Positions 19,986 to 31,820 of a stretch of 40,000 bases of DNA are shown here, piece by piece. The stretch is from Glandiceps talaboti. Lineage: Eukaryota > Hemichordata > Enteropneusta > Spengelidae. A program made the translations under genes and the position numbers. The stretch spans positions 7,522,953 to 7,562,952 of the forward strand of contig NC_135571.1 in assembly GCF_964340395.1 (NCBI RefSeq), given 5' to 3'. The notes beneath the pieces were generated by a model. It saw only the letters and a program-made list of their open reading frames with translations, did no database searches and was not told the origin of the DNA. Within the stretch, counting starts at the first letter, position 1. The number at the start of each line of letters is the position of its first letter.

Positions 19986-21332
19986 TTATCGTTCAACATC
20001 AGTTCTCCAATGTTGATACACTGGGCCAATACCGTACCATGATCTGCTTTGTACAAATTTGTCATAAATGTCAAAGTTCAAGGTCACAGATTGAAAAGTT
20101 CTCCGATTAATCTCTTCCTCTAAACATTTCAAAGCTAGTGGATCAAACGTTTCCTTGAACTTATTAGCAAATAAATGTGGCTGCCCATCAAGCCATGGTA
20201 AGTCTTTCCACGAAAATATGCAAATATCTCTAACGAAAGTGCCGTAACAGGGCAATCCTAACCGCTTCCATATCTTGGCCCTGGAAACTGTATGTGATGC
20301 ATTTCTTGGTCCTGGTCCACCTGGAGCCTCAGGTAAATATGCCAGACTTTGATAGTATATTTCATCCGGGTTCTTTATATCTTTCACCCACTCCAACCAT
20401 TGTTTAGCTATATCCTGAGAATGTAGAAACTCCACAAATCCTCGAGTGAGGGCGCTGTGTAAATCGCCCTTGTGGATTTTCATGTTCTTGGGTAGCAGCT
20501 GTGTCTTTTTCATACGTGTTCTTTTTATTGTATTGTACGAAATGTGATATTTGTAGTCAGTTCGGATTGAAAACAATCTACCTGACATAGAAATGTCATT
20601 TTGTCCGCGAAATTCTTTTAAAATTTGAACAATTTCTAAATTCGTTTTTAGAGGGAATTCTTGTCCTGTTAAGTTTATAAAATATTTCCATTTTTTGTTC
20701 TTCTCCAGGGCGTCTTCTTGACAATTCAATTCCGCCATCACCTGGCCTACAGAAGACCAAACGACACGTTCAAGTTTTGAAGCTATAAACACGTTATCAA
20801 AACAATCACTTATCGCCATCATCGCCTCGAGCAGTATTTGGGGTGATTTGCTGTCAACGTGGATACAGTAAACATTGTGTGGTCTGTAAATCGTCCGAAG
20901 TAGTTTCTCAGCTTGATTTGCAGATTCATGCATTATAATCCCAAAAGCCAGCGGGAATTCTTTTTCTTCCTCAGTCACTGGTTTTTTCAGATAACCTCTA
21001 CTCGCAGCAAACTTGGAACAATTTCTTGTAAAGTACAGAAAAGCCTTATCCGGCAGTATATCGTTATCTAATTCAGATTTTGTTCTTTCAACGCCCTCAA
21101 CGACACTTTCAGAATATTTACCTGTACGGAGTTCAGTACACGTGACGTTTTCTTTAGTTATGAATTGCGCCATCAATCGTCTGTTGTAGATATCCTGATA
21201 GTCAGCACTAGCGTAGGCGATGAAATTACTGTTAGTTTTCTCTTGTTTACTCCACACAAAACAAATCACCAACAGTACACTAACTGTTACCATCCAAAAT
21301 ACTTCCATCATGTCCCTGGTTTGGAACTTCAT
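19986..21332 (-). CDS. GT14 beta-1,6-N-acetylglucosaminyltransferase (core-2/GCNT family)
   Basis: Golgi enzyme transferring GlcNAc from UDP-GlcNAc in beta-1,6 linkage to branch O-glycans. 448 residues against about 430 for vertebrate GCNT1, in one uninterrupted CDS as in that family. The start is ATG at 21332-21330 (ACCATGA context); frame extension upstream reaches only a GTG before a stop. Type II layout: short tail, membrane segment about 11-27, stem, then the Branch domain from about 125. Eight of the nine GCNT1 cysteines align (65, 105, 156, 177, 204, 362, 371, 403), fitting its four disulfides. The catalytic Glu is probably E324 in NPDE. R368 and K391 match the UDP-binding Arg and Lys. 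Sequons are at N62, N104, N220 and N344. The region of GCNT1 acceptor contacts aligns poorly, so acceptor specificity (core 2, core 4, I-branching) is open. Confidence 0.93.
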   Translation of the reverse strand: MKFQTRDMMEVFWMVTVSVLLVICFVWSKQEKTNSNFIAYASADYQDIYNRRLMAQFITKENVTCTELRTGKYSESVVEGVERTKSELDNDILPDKAFLYFTRNCSKFAASRGYLKKPVTEEEKEFPLAFGIIMHESANQAEKLLRTIYRPHNVYCIHVDSKSPQILLEAMMAISDCFDNVFIASKLERVVWSSVGQVMAELNCQEDALEKNKKWKYFINLTGQEFPLKTNLEIVQILKEFRGQNDISMSGRLFSIRTDYKYHISYNTIKRTRMKKTQLLPKNMKIHKGDLHSALTRGFVEFLHSQDIAKQWLEWVKDIKNPDEIYYQSLAYLPEAPGGPGPRNASHTVSRAKIWKRLGLPCYGTFVRDICIFSWKDLPWLDGQPHLFANKFKETFDPLALKCLEEEINRRTFQSVTLNFDIYDKFVQSRSWYGIGPVYQHWRTDVER

Positions 21333-21379
21333 GGTTATTGCTTGAAACACATTGACTTCAGATTGCCGTCATGATTCTG
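21333..21379 (-). promoter_or_regulatory. GCNT leader: probable 5'UTR splice acceptor and two mini-uORFs
   Basis: On the minus strand TTTTTTCTTTCTCTTCAG ends at 21377, a strong acceptor placing a 5'UTR exon start at 21376. The leader then has ATG ACG GCA ATC TGA (21372-21358) and ATG TGT TTC AAG CAA TAA (21352-21335), which ends 2 bases before the main ATG. The upstream 5'UTR exon is not identified. Confidence 0.5.
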
Positions 21380-21762
21380 AAGAGAAAGAAAAAATAACTG
21401 GAAAACGAAATATTACAGAATATGAGAGGTACCTTACACAAGTCAAAGGTCAAAGGTCCAAATTCATATTCTTTTAGTTCACGAGTGATCAATATGTTAC
21501 GTCAAAGCTGAACGAGAATAATACAGGAGACCGTTGGGGGCGCTCCGACAAGGTACACAACATGCATATGCGTGTATTATTATGATTTTGATCTGCTGCC
21601 TACACGCAGGTTTACATCTATTATATAAATAAATATTGTTTTGCCTAAAATAGGAAAGATACATCATGCAAAAGTCGATCACTCTCAGAATGACAATATT
21701 GAAAAAAAACAGCGGCAATGTACAAAGGACATAAAAGAACATAAAAGACATCTAGCCATATA

Positions 21763-22572
21763 GACTGTAAGATACGTCGTGTAGATCCGCCCTCATCGGC
21801 CTCCTCTCTCCAGTGAGAGGGGTTGACCGATGTGTGAGGGCGCCCTTCAGACTACTACTAGTTCTAGTAGCCGAATTATACATAAGAATTTATGACTGTA
21901 CATGTGTAGATATATGGCCATACTTCTAGTGTTCTCAGTAATTACAGGACTTGCATAATAGCATGTCGAGATAGCTGTGTTGGGGAAAGCCACGGTTCAG
22001 GGTGTAACATGAAAATACTAACCTGTACACGGTATGCCCAATCCCAAACCACAATCGTATAGTCACATGGTCTGACTTGGAGGCCTGTGCCATGAGTCTA
22101 ACCTCCTTGGTGTACGTTTTCAGCGCCCAATACCGTAAAGGTGTGTGATATACCGCTATCGTTCCGATTAGACAAACTAGACTGGTACCAATATTCCCCT
22201 GTCAGCTAGAATGGAATGAGCTGAACCCAGGTCCTCATGTAGCTCGTTGCTGACGATGTCCAAGGCCAGACATACACCAGCTCCTACGACAAAGAAATAT
22301 TAGGAATTTGTCATATATATGGTACTACAACAACAGTACTCTAGCGGCCATCACCTGACCTTTGCACACCTTACACTTAGCCCGTTAATATTTAACTGAA
22401 ATGTAAACAAGTTCTACAAACGTGTTTGCCCACTTCACTTAGCGTGAAATCCATGCGAATTGGTATTTTACTAGTCTGTATGGTACGCCGTGACGTGGTG
22501 CCCTCAAACATCGGCCAACCACTAACACTAGGAGGCCTGTGAGGGCGGAACGTAACGACGTATCTTGCAGTC
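21763..22572. mobile_element. 810-bp non-autonomous TIR element flanked by TA
   Basis: The left end GACTGTAAGATACGTCGT and the right end, whose reverse complement is GACTGCAAGATACGTCGT, open inverted arms of about 90 bp (to about 21850 and from about 22480). Shared inner blocks are CCGCCCTCA, GGCCTCCT, CCGATGT and TGAGGGC. TA lies directly outside both ends, as in TA-targeting Tc1/mariner-like transposons. There is no transposase ORF inside. It sits upstream of the GCNT gene, in its promoter or 5' intron. Confidence 0.7.
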
Positions 22573-22667
22573 TAGTATTTTACTTATTTTGATTGTTTGA
22601 TTTCCAATTGGAAAGCAAAATCTAAATCCCAATCCGCATGGATTCGGAGCCTCACTTCACTTTACCT

Positions 22668-23084
22668 AACTCAACTCCACTCCACTCCACTCAACTCCAC
22701 TCAACTCAACTCAACTCAACTCCACTCAACCAACTCAACTCAACTCAACTCAACTCAACTCAACTCAACTCAGAGTCAACTCAACTCAACTCAACTCAAC
22801 TCAACTCAACTCAGAGTCAACTCAACTCAACTCAACTCCACTCAAGTCTACACTTATACTACTCAACTCAACTCAACTCAACTCAACTCAACTTCACTCA
22901 ACTCCACTCAACTCCACTCCACTCCACTCCACTCCACTCAATTCAACTCAACTCAACTCAACTCAACTCAACTCAACTCAACTCCACTCAACTCCACTCA
23001 ACTCAACGCTACTTTACTCTACTCTACTCTACTCTACTCTACTCTACTCTACTCTACTCTACTCTACTCTACTCTACTCTACTC
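22668..23084. repeat. (CTCAA)n / (CTCCA)n / (CTACT)n pentanucleotide array
   Basis: About 417 bp of pentamers, mainly CTCAA, with CTCCA variants and a final (CTACT)n block (23010-23084). A pentamer without stops gives long repetitive frames rich in NSTQL; these are not evidence of a gene. Confidence 0.97.
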
Positions 23085-23420
23085 GAACATGCACACTGTA
23101 CGTACATAAACATTATAAAGGTATAGTCTGTCCGAGTAAATATAAAAGTTTGTCTTTTTTTTCTATTTTTAAAAAAAAAATTGAATACGTTGTACATACG
23201 ATTGCGTCCTACATTGATGTATTTACAGAATCTATCCATGGTTGATCAAATGGTCCTTGCCATTTTAATACAAGAATGGGTTCGATACCAAGATTTTTAA
23301 TCTCCAACTTAAATCCCGATATAGCCATAAAGACGTAAAGAAACTATTGTTGGATATACGAACAAAATACATACATACGTGTCACATCGTGGTGACGATC
23401 GATCGCTCCTTGAGATTCCA

Positions 23421-23790
23421 ATAAGACCAAATAAAAAACAGTTCTTTGGTTCCGGTTATCCGACCCCACCTACTTTTTCACGCCAACACTAAACTTTTTT
23501 TTACGTATTCGAGAAAAAATAATAATACAATCGCGAAAATCGAGAAGTCTCGCCAGAAATATTGGGTGCAGAAACTGACATCAACTTAAAAAGACAATAT
23601 AAAACTATTCTTCCAATCTGTAAAGGCTGCACATCTGATAGGATGAAATAAACAACACAGAGACCATTTGGAAAACAATCATGGAAAACCTGAACTAGAC
23701 ACTCACACATAAAAAATAAAACAAATCTACCTACCACACCTATTTTAAAATTGAATGTAATCAGAACCAGACAATTTTTTTACGCCTAAT
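23421..23790 (-). mobile_element. TIR element family 1, copy B
   Basis: This is the reverse orientation of the 37056-37435 copy, matching along its full length. It has GGTTCCGGTTATCCGACCCC at the left, the AGTTTCTGCA/TGCAGAAACT region inside, CCATTTGGAAAACA, and a right end whose reverse complement reads TTAGGCGTAAAAAAATTGTC. No ORF of note. Confidence 0.75.
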
Positions 23791-24889
23791 ACCCCCGGGT
23801 TTAAATACTGACAAACTGACCTTGTGAATTATTCTGGGTGCCAACGTGGCCTGTCTCTAACCAATGGTGTTGTGTAAATCATAACGATATCGTATAGGGA
23901 CTAGACTACTTGTGTATATGAGATAAGTCACCCACGACATATCGTCGTAAACTGCAGCCTCTTTTACGGCACCATCAATCATGAGATCGGAGAGCTAACG
24001 ATGAGTCCTTCGTAGTCCTTCGGCTAAGATATTCCGAATAAAGAATCTCTCATAATTACTTATATAGTCCTGAACTTTGAGTTAAACTTTTGACTACCCA
24101 AGTTCTCCTGCACTTTTGTGTGCTTCTTATTGTCTTGCATGATAATCACCGTTAGTGTTTGTAGGGGTGGAGAGGGGTAGCTAAATAATCTGACCATACA
24201 TATACACGTCAAGCTAGGGAAGTTTTTCCGTCCGACTGTTGGTTAACATATTTCAACATTTCAAGTAAGAATAAAAAATGCGGCCCACCTATAATTTACG
24301 TGTCGACCTAAATTCATATATTATCACATGTATCTTCATGGTTACCATAGAAACGCCGATTAGCTAGTTAATCATTACACGATTTAATATTGGTCTTGTA
24401 ATATACGACATTGGTTTCGACACATTGGCAACAACTTCAGATTTGACCACGCTGTCAAGATCTAGAGTCACTTTGATTTCCGTAAATCAGCGCACATTTT
24501 GTAGGACACACATCAACTTTTCGTACCGAGGATCGTCTACGCTCCGACTCAAACAAGTGGTAGACGGATCGACGCTTTTGAGGAACGGTGAGTGTGAGTC
24601 TAGCCATAGCTCGCGATCGTCACTGTGTTGCTTATCAGATGCTCTCGTACTTCTGCTAAGCAAACATGAAATGTCCTACAAAATGGCTGAGATATGTTCA
24701 TGTATTTCTAGCCATACATTTTGTATGCATGTACTAATTTATTAATTTTTGAGAAATCATATTGTATAACGTATGCTAACATAGATAAGTATTAATGAAT
24801 ATTTCACGTAGTTGTTCAATCTTCGAATCTGCTCAACGGTTTGTTTACTGGTCTAGATCTCTCAGTTGTATACACATGAACCACAGGCA
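23791..24889. other. Gene-free stretch
   Basis: Mixed-composition sequence. A 106-codon open frame at 24425-24745 has no domain, signal or membrane pattern I recognise and may be chance. No other feature was seen. Confidence 0.3.
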
Positions 24890-25201
24890 CTTGTTTCCAG
24901 AGATATGTATCAGAATTTCTCTATCAAAATACAATAAAATGTTGATAATATCGATAATATTGACGCGTTTAGCCATTTCTATGTGAAAGGGGTAAAATAC
25001 ATGTAACATACGTTTCTTTGAAGGAGCAGGTTCACTCACCGAGAGATATAGATCGTGGTGAGTGCACTTGCGCTATCAGAAAAACACATGATATTTTTAC
25101 CCCTTTCATGTACAATTGGCTAAACACGTCAATATTATTTATATTATCACCATTTATTGTATTCTGATAGAAACCTTCTGATACATATGTCGGGAAACAA
25201 G
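24890..25201. mobile_element. Foldback element with approximately 145-bp imperfect arms
   Basis: Left (24890-25040) and right (25057-25201) arms pair: CTTGTTTCC, ATATGTATCAGAA, TATCANAATACAATAAA, GATAATAT, AATATTGACGNGTTTAGCCA and GAAAGGGGTAAAA. The centre is CACTCACC (25033-25040) facing GGTGAGTG (25057-25064). Confidence 0.75.
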
Positions 25202-26634
25202 AGTTTGTGACGTAAACATAGCCATCACGTACGACTCGACTACATACCTTTGTTTATATGCACCGTATACAATTAACTTTAAGTGGTACAATGCGTAATG
25301 TAAATTATGGACTTGGGGACGAGAATAAATTCACAAAATCAAAATGGATAGCCGAAAGAGTGAAGGAGAGTTAATTCTTCTAGACTACAGGTCGGCTATC
25401 TTTGTCTACATTAGTAGAAATATAGTATTAACTATAATATCTTTTATTGCAATTATGCATTTTGTAAAATAAATACACTCGGAAAATGTTGCGGTGTCGC
25501 TTAAAACAAAAAAATTACAATGTACACACGACAAACATTAAAACTGGTGACTCAGACAAGAGTATGTATACTTATCGCATATTTTGAATTGTTCCAGTCG
25601 CAAAATGACCGTTAAACTGTATACGTAGTAATTTACAGGCATGAGACCATGGTGGCAAGTAACGGGGTCGAGCCAATAACTTGGGTACGGTATTTGCCAC
25701 TATAGCCCAGAGACCTGACAACGTCGTTCAAAAACCAGATAGTCAAGTCAGTTTAGACTCTTTGTGACTAACTACAGGGGGAGGGGGGGGGGGGTTCAGG
25801 CTCAGTTTATTTGTTTACGAAAACAAACAAATAATTGTCCAATTAAATCACCATTAAATGTTGGATACGGTTGTGAAATCATAGAGCACATCAAAAGATT
25901 TAGTTGGAAAGTATAACAGAAGCATGTAGACTATATTGTTTCCCGCCAATGCGACCAGACGACCTTTAGCAAACTACATACTATTTTAAAAAGGTTTATT
26001 TGAAAAACGAAAAAAAACTGTGTATGATTCCTCGTCAAAATGTCTTGCAGACGACATTTTGAGACCTCTAAAACAACATACTATATTGAAACTCACTGTA
26101 CAATATTCAATAATTTCTAGTCAGTGATACATTTTTTGTTATTATTTATGTTATGCAGTTAGTTTATTGACACTTTTTGTGAAGAATGTTGTTAAAAGTT
26201 GACCAATTCCAGAATAATTTGCATATTCCCGTAGACATGAAGTCAACTTCTGTATATCGAACGTAAACTGAATACTTCCCGTAAGGGATAGCCATTTTTT
26301 TTGAGACGTACTATTCAGCAGTACATCTCAACAGGCCGTTGGTGGCAGTATTTGCATTTCTGGTATACCATGTTTAATAATGTGCATAAAATTCAGTATG
26401 CATATCAAATCAAATGACGCCACGATGCACTTTTGTGATATTAACATTCAAGTCGGTCAACGATGTCATGAATGAATTATCCAACCCAAGACATTATATG
26501 GTTACGTAATCGCTATGTCTGGACAGTCCGTGAAATCATACCGAGATATTGAATTATGTGAATACAGATGAAAAGTAAATCATAAATGCCATTTTCACAT
26601 TAAATAATATGTAATTTCTGTTTTCTATGGTTTG
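25202..26634. other. Gene-free stretch with a G-run
   Basis: No coding signal was seen. 25777-25794 is a G tract with one A interruption, a possible G-quadruplex former. The rest is AT-rich with no recognised repeat. Confidence 0.3.
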
Positions 26635-28765
26635 TCAAATTAGTCTGTGTAAAGCTAAATGGTTGTCCAATTAGTCTGTGTAAAGCTGAATGGTTGTCCA
26701 ATTAGTCTGTGTAAAGCTAAGTGGTTGTCCAATTAGTCTGTGTAAAGCTAAGTGGTTGTCCAATTAGTCTGTGTAAAGCTAAGTGGTTGTCCAATTAGTC
26801 TGTGTAAAGCTAAGTGGTTGTCCAATTAGTCTGTGTAAAGCTAAGTGGTTGTCCAATTAGTCTGTGTAAAGCTAAATGGCTGTCCAATTAGTCTGTGTAA
26901 AGCTAAGTGGTTGTCCAATTAGTCTGTGTAAAGCTAAGTGGTTGTCCAATTAGTCTGTGTAAAGCTAAGTGGTTGTCCAATTAGTCTGTGTAAAGCTAAG
27001 TGGTTGTCCAATTAGTCTGTGTAAAGCTAAGTGGTTGTCCAATTAGTCTGTGTAAAGCTAAGTGGTTGTCCAATTAGTCTGTGTAAAGCTAAGTGGTTGT
27101 CCAATTAGTCTGTGTAAAGCTACGTGGTTGTCCAATTAGTCTGTGTAAAGCTAAGTGGTTGTCCAATTAGTCTGTGTAAAGCTAAGTGGTTGTCCAATTA
27201 GTCTGTGTAAAGCTAAGTGGTTATCCAATTAGTCTATGTAAAGCTAAGTGGTTGTCCAATTAGTCTGTGTAAAGCTAAGTGGTTGTCCAATTAGTCTGTG
27301 TAAAGCTAAGTGGTTGTCCAATTAGTCTGTGTAAAGCTAAGTGGTTGTCCAATTAGTCTGTGTAAAGCTAAGTGGTTGTCCAATTAGTCTGTGTAAAGCT
27401 AAGTGGTTGTCCAATTAGTCTGTGTAAAGCTACGTGGTTGTCCAATTAGTCTGTGTAAAGCTAAGTGGTTGTCCAATTAGTCTGTGTAAAGCTAAGTGGT
27501 TGTCCAATTAGTCTGTGTAAAGCTAAGTGGTTGTCTAATTAGTCTGTGTAAAGCTAAGTGGTTGTCCAATTAGTCTGTGTAAAGCTAAGTGGTTGTCCAA
27601 TTAGTCTGTGTAAAGGTAAGTGGTTGTCCAATTAGTCTGTGTAAAGGTAAGTGGTTGTCCAATTAGTCTGTGTAAAGCTAAGTGGTTGTCCAATTAGTCT
27701 GTGTAAAGCTAAGTGGTTGTCCAATTAGTCTATGTAAAGCTAAGTGGTTATCCAGTTAGTCTGTGTAAAGCTACGTGGTTATCCAATTAGTCTATGTAAA
27801 GCTAAGTGGTTGTCCAATTAGTATGTGTAAAGCTAAGTGGTTGTCCAATTAGTCTGTGTAAAGCTAAGTGGTTGTCCAATTAGTCTGTGTAAAGCTACGT
27901 GGTTGTCCAATTAGTCTATGTAAAGCTAAGTGGTTGTCCAATTAGTCTGTGTAAAGCTAAGTGGTTGTCCAATTAGTCTGTGTAAAGCTAAGTGGTTATC
28001 CAGTTAGTCTGTGTAAAGCTGAGTGGTTGTCCAATTAGTCTATGTAAAGCTAAGTGGTTGTCCAATTAGTCTGTGTAAAGCTAAGTGGTTGTCCAATTAG
28101 TCTGTGTAAAGCTAAATGGTTGTCCAAATAGTCTGTGTAAAGCTAAATGGTTGTCCAATTAGTCTGTGTAAAGCTAAGTGGTTGTCCAATTAGTCTGTGT
28201 AAAGCTAAGTGGTTGTCTAATTAGTCTGTGTAAAGCTAAGTGGTTGTCCAATTAGTCTGTGTAAAGCTAAGTGGTTGTCCAATTAGTCTGTGTAAAGCTA
28301 AGTGGTTGTCCAATTAGTCTGTGTAAAGCTAAGTGGTTGTCCAATTAGTCTGTGTAAAGCTAAGTGGTTGTCCAATTAGTCTGTGTAAAGCTAAGTGGTT
28401 GTCAAATTAGTCTGTGTAAAGCTAAGTGGTTGTCCAATTAGTCTGTGTAAAGCTGAGTGGTTGTCCAATTAGTCTGTGTAATGCTAAGTGGTTGTCCAAT
28501 TAGTCTGTGTAAAGCTACAGGGTTGTCCAATTAGTCTGTGTAAAGCTAAAGGGTGATCCAATTAGTCTGTGTAAAGCTACGTGGTTGTCCAATTAGTCTG
28601 TGTAAAGCTAAGTGGTTGTCCAATTAGTCTGTGTAAAGCTACGTGGTTGTCCAATTAGTCTGTGTAAAGCTACGTGGTTGTCCAATTAGTCTGTGTAAAG
28701 CTAAGTGGTTGTCCAATTAGTCTGTGTAATGCTAAGTGGTTGTCCAATTAGTCTGTGTAAAGCTA
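26635..28765. repeat. 31-bp minisatellite, about 69 copies
   Basis: The unit reads CCAATTAGTCTGTGTAAAGC then TAAGTGGTTGT (31 bp), without spacers. Each unit contains TAG and TAA stops and 31 is not a multiple of three, so it is non-coding. Variants include TACGTGG, TTATCC, CAGTTAG and CTATG. The variant CAGTTAG occurs at 27753 and 28001, exactly eight units apart, and TACGTGG at 27121 and 27431, ten units apart. Confidence 0.97.
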
Positions 28766-28908
28766 GAATGATGACAATACAGACCTATACACCCATAAGG
28801 TGATACCTTATATATCATTTGGTGTTATATACTAGTATGTTATTAGGTCACATGAAAGGCAATATTTAACAAAAACTGTGTAACTATAAAGTATTGTGTC
28901 CCTTCTGT

Positions 28909-29385
<477 letters not shown>

Positions 29386-29389
29386 CGTA

Positions 29390-31010
29390 CGTACGCATGT
29401 CTGTCTACCTACCTACGTATATCCATATATTTACCAGTGACAACAATACATTTGCATATCTCAAGTAGTCTCGGTAAACATTTGTACAGTTTACTAAATA
29501 TTTTGTTATTCATGGTAACCTTGAGGTCACTGGAATCCGAGCAAATATTACCTTTTTAGAAACACTTCCGTTTTAAAACATTGTCCACTCGTAGCCAGAT
29601 AACGAATTATGTGTACACAGATAAAGTAATTCGCAAATGCAAATAATTCGTATGAAGTAGTTTTATGATTGTTCAGTTAATGAAAAATATATCAGTCTAT
29701 GTAAAGCAAATTTCCAGGTAACAAGATACCTATCCAATATCTTATTGGTGTGAAAAACGTGTCACCATATTATATGTTATCAGCTACCCAGGTACCCGAA
29801 CCAATTAGGTGTCGTAAAGTAAAGGTCTAATCGATCATTCTGACAGGCACTTCTCCCCTGGGTTATTTTTGTGATAAATCATTCAATACAGGTTATCAAG
29901 GTTATCCTACAGTTTGCATTGTCATTGCTAGATCGCTATTTTTTCAAAAAAAAATCAAAATTTTTTGTATTTTTTTTCACGCATGCAATTCGTAATAACT
30001 CCTCATGCGTGACTATCTCACGACTGATAAATGACAGCAACATTATACTAAATGTATTTTATTGGAAACATGATTTGAGGAAATCTCATATTGATTGCTT
30101 TTAACAGTTACCCATATCCTTTGACAGATCATACATTCAATTAGCATAAATTTAAATTCTTTACATTGTAAGTACTATCCTACCAAGTTCCCATCCATTA
30201 AGCTGGGTTGATTTTGTTAGAATCGTGGTTCAAAGTTTGTCAAAGGCCATAAATAAAACCATTCAGAGGCAAATGAGTGAAACTCGGACAGACAACTTCC
30301 AGATTCAAACTCTTCGACCACGACAACCGCATACAAATAGTCCATCGATTCTAATGGCTATGCTACCGCCCCCCTCCTCCTCCTCCGCAAATAAATTTAT
30401 CTCCAAACTAATTCTAAGGTGATACATTTATAAATATGAAAATAAAAATAGCTTAGGATTAAGTATGCTAATTTTATGACGTCATAACTAGAGAACATGT
30501 AGAAGCATGTTGCGCTTAATTAACTAAGTGACAGAGAATAGGCACAGCTATCACACATGATAAAGTACAGCTAAATGACATAGGTTTGTGTTTCACTCCT
30601 GTGACAGGACATTTAATGAAAACCCTCAGACAACTTATAATGCAAAAGAAACAATTACATGTTGATTATCAGTTGGAAAATAAACCATTGCAGCCATTAC
30701 AATCATCAAGTCGTCCTGTTTTCATTTAGAAGCCTGTTTTTACTGCACTGTGAAAGAATATCATCAGTGTTCGATGTGATTTGACAAAGGATCCTGCTGT
30801 GTTTATTGTGTTTCTGTTATTGTTAGTCTAGAGTTGAAATATGTCTATCTCTGTGTCACAACATAATGCCCCATATGGGAAACACCAAGCCTATATCATT
30901 CTAGCTGATAAATTATGTGACCATTCGCATAAAACGAAAAAGGTTACACAAAAGTGAAATAATTTATAGTTCATATTTTTCTTATCGCAGTATAGAATAT
31001 AAATTTTACG
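29390..31010. other. Gene-free stretch
   Basis: AT-rich sequence with no coding, RNA or repeat signal I can support, apart from short homopolymers and a (CCT)n run near 30370. Confidence 0.3.
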
Positions 31011-31251
31011 AATAGGGAACTTGCAATCCAGACTGAGCATGCTCAGACGCAAAGGACTATGGGATTAACTGAGGTTATCGTATTACCTAATCTGGAGCTA
31101 CCGATAAAATAAACCTCCCACAATGGTCAGGGTGACTATGAATTGATCATTTGTGGTTATAAACAATATACATAATACTAACTGATTAGCATTTATTATC
31201 ACATTTCCCATTATGCAACATTCAACATGGCGGGTTTGCAAGTTCCCTATT
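31011..31251. mobile_element. 241-bp MITE-like element
   Basis: Perfect 16-bp terminal inverted repeats: AATAGGGAACTTGCAA (31011-31026) and its complement at 31236-31251. With TA as target duplication the ends would be GGGAACTTGCAA. A 12-bp palindrome TGAGCATGCTCA is inside at 31034-31045. No ORF. Confidence 0.7.
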
Positions 31252-31339
31252 ACTGTAACAAAAATTACGTGAATGATCTAGCTTACTTAACAAATCAAGT
31301 CCTCAATTTCTACTATTTTTTCATTCTTTCATATTTTCG

Positions 31340-31340
<1 letters not shown>

Positions 31341-31423
<83 letters not shown>

Positions 31424-31470
31424 GTCTGTCTATCTATTTGTCTGTCTGTCTGTCTATCTATCTATATCTA
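31341..31470. repeat. (CTAT)n array with CTGT variants
   Basis: About 30 tetranucleotide repeats followed by short CTGT and AT tracts. Confidence 0.96.
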
Positions 31471-31691
31471 TTTATCTCGATATCTATATATATATATATT
31501 TATTCATCCATCCATTTGATGATCAAAATTGATGATAGTAAAGTAATAGAGCATACCATCATTTGCTATGAACATCAGACAAAAAAAAACAAAAAAAAAA
31601 CCAAACAAACAAACAAACACATATACTACACATATACTACACATAGAAGGCAGAGAGGCAGACAGAGCGGAAAGAAGGAAGGGCATACATT

Positions 31692-31753
31692 CATACATAC
31701 ATACATACATACATACATACATACATACATACATACATACATACATACATACA
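31692..31753. repeat. (CATA)n array
   Basis: About 15 CATA repeats, preceded by an (AAAC)n-like tract near 31600. Confidence 0.95.
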
Positions 31754-31820
31754 ACCTTTCCGCACAATACTAATTTGAATGTGATTAATGCGAACCACTG
31801 CTGTTCATTCATTTCCTAGT

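Noticed and set aside
21348-21350. Earlier GCNT start adding six residues
   Set aside because: That codon is GTG; the next in-frame codons upstream reach TGA at 21371-21369 without an ATG. The ATG at 21332 has a good context and precedes the membrane segment.
22597-23126. Long NSTQL-rich open frames
   Set aside because: A pentanucleotide repeat without stop codons is open in several frames at once. It is simple sequence, not a gene.
24425-24745. 106-codon open frame
   Set aside because: No domain, splice support or compositional signal. It lies among repeats, and its length is possible by chance.
26635-28765. CRISPR-like array
   Set aside because: The 31-bp units are contiguous with no unique spacers, and the window is eukaryotic.
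30755-30770. CTGATGA on the minus strand as a third hammerhead
   Set aside because: No stem II or GAAA follows at a suitable distance.
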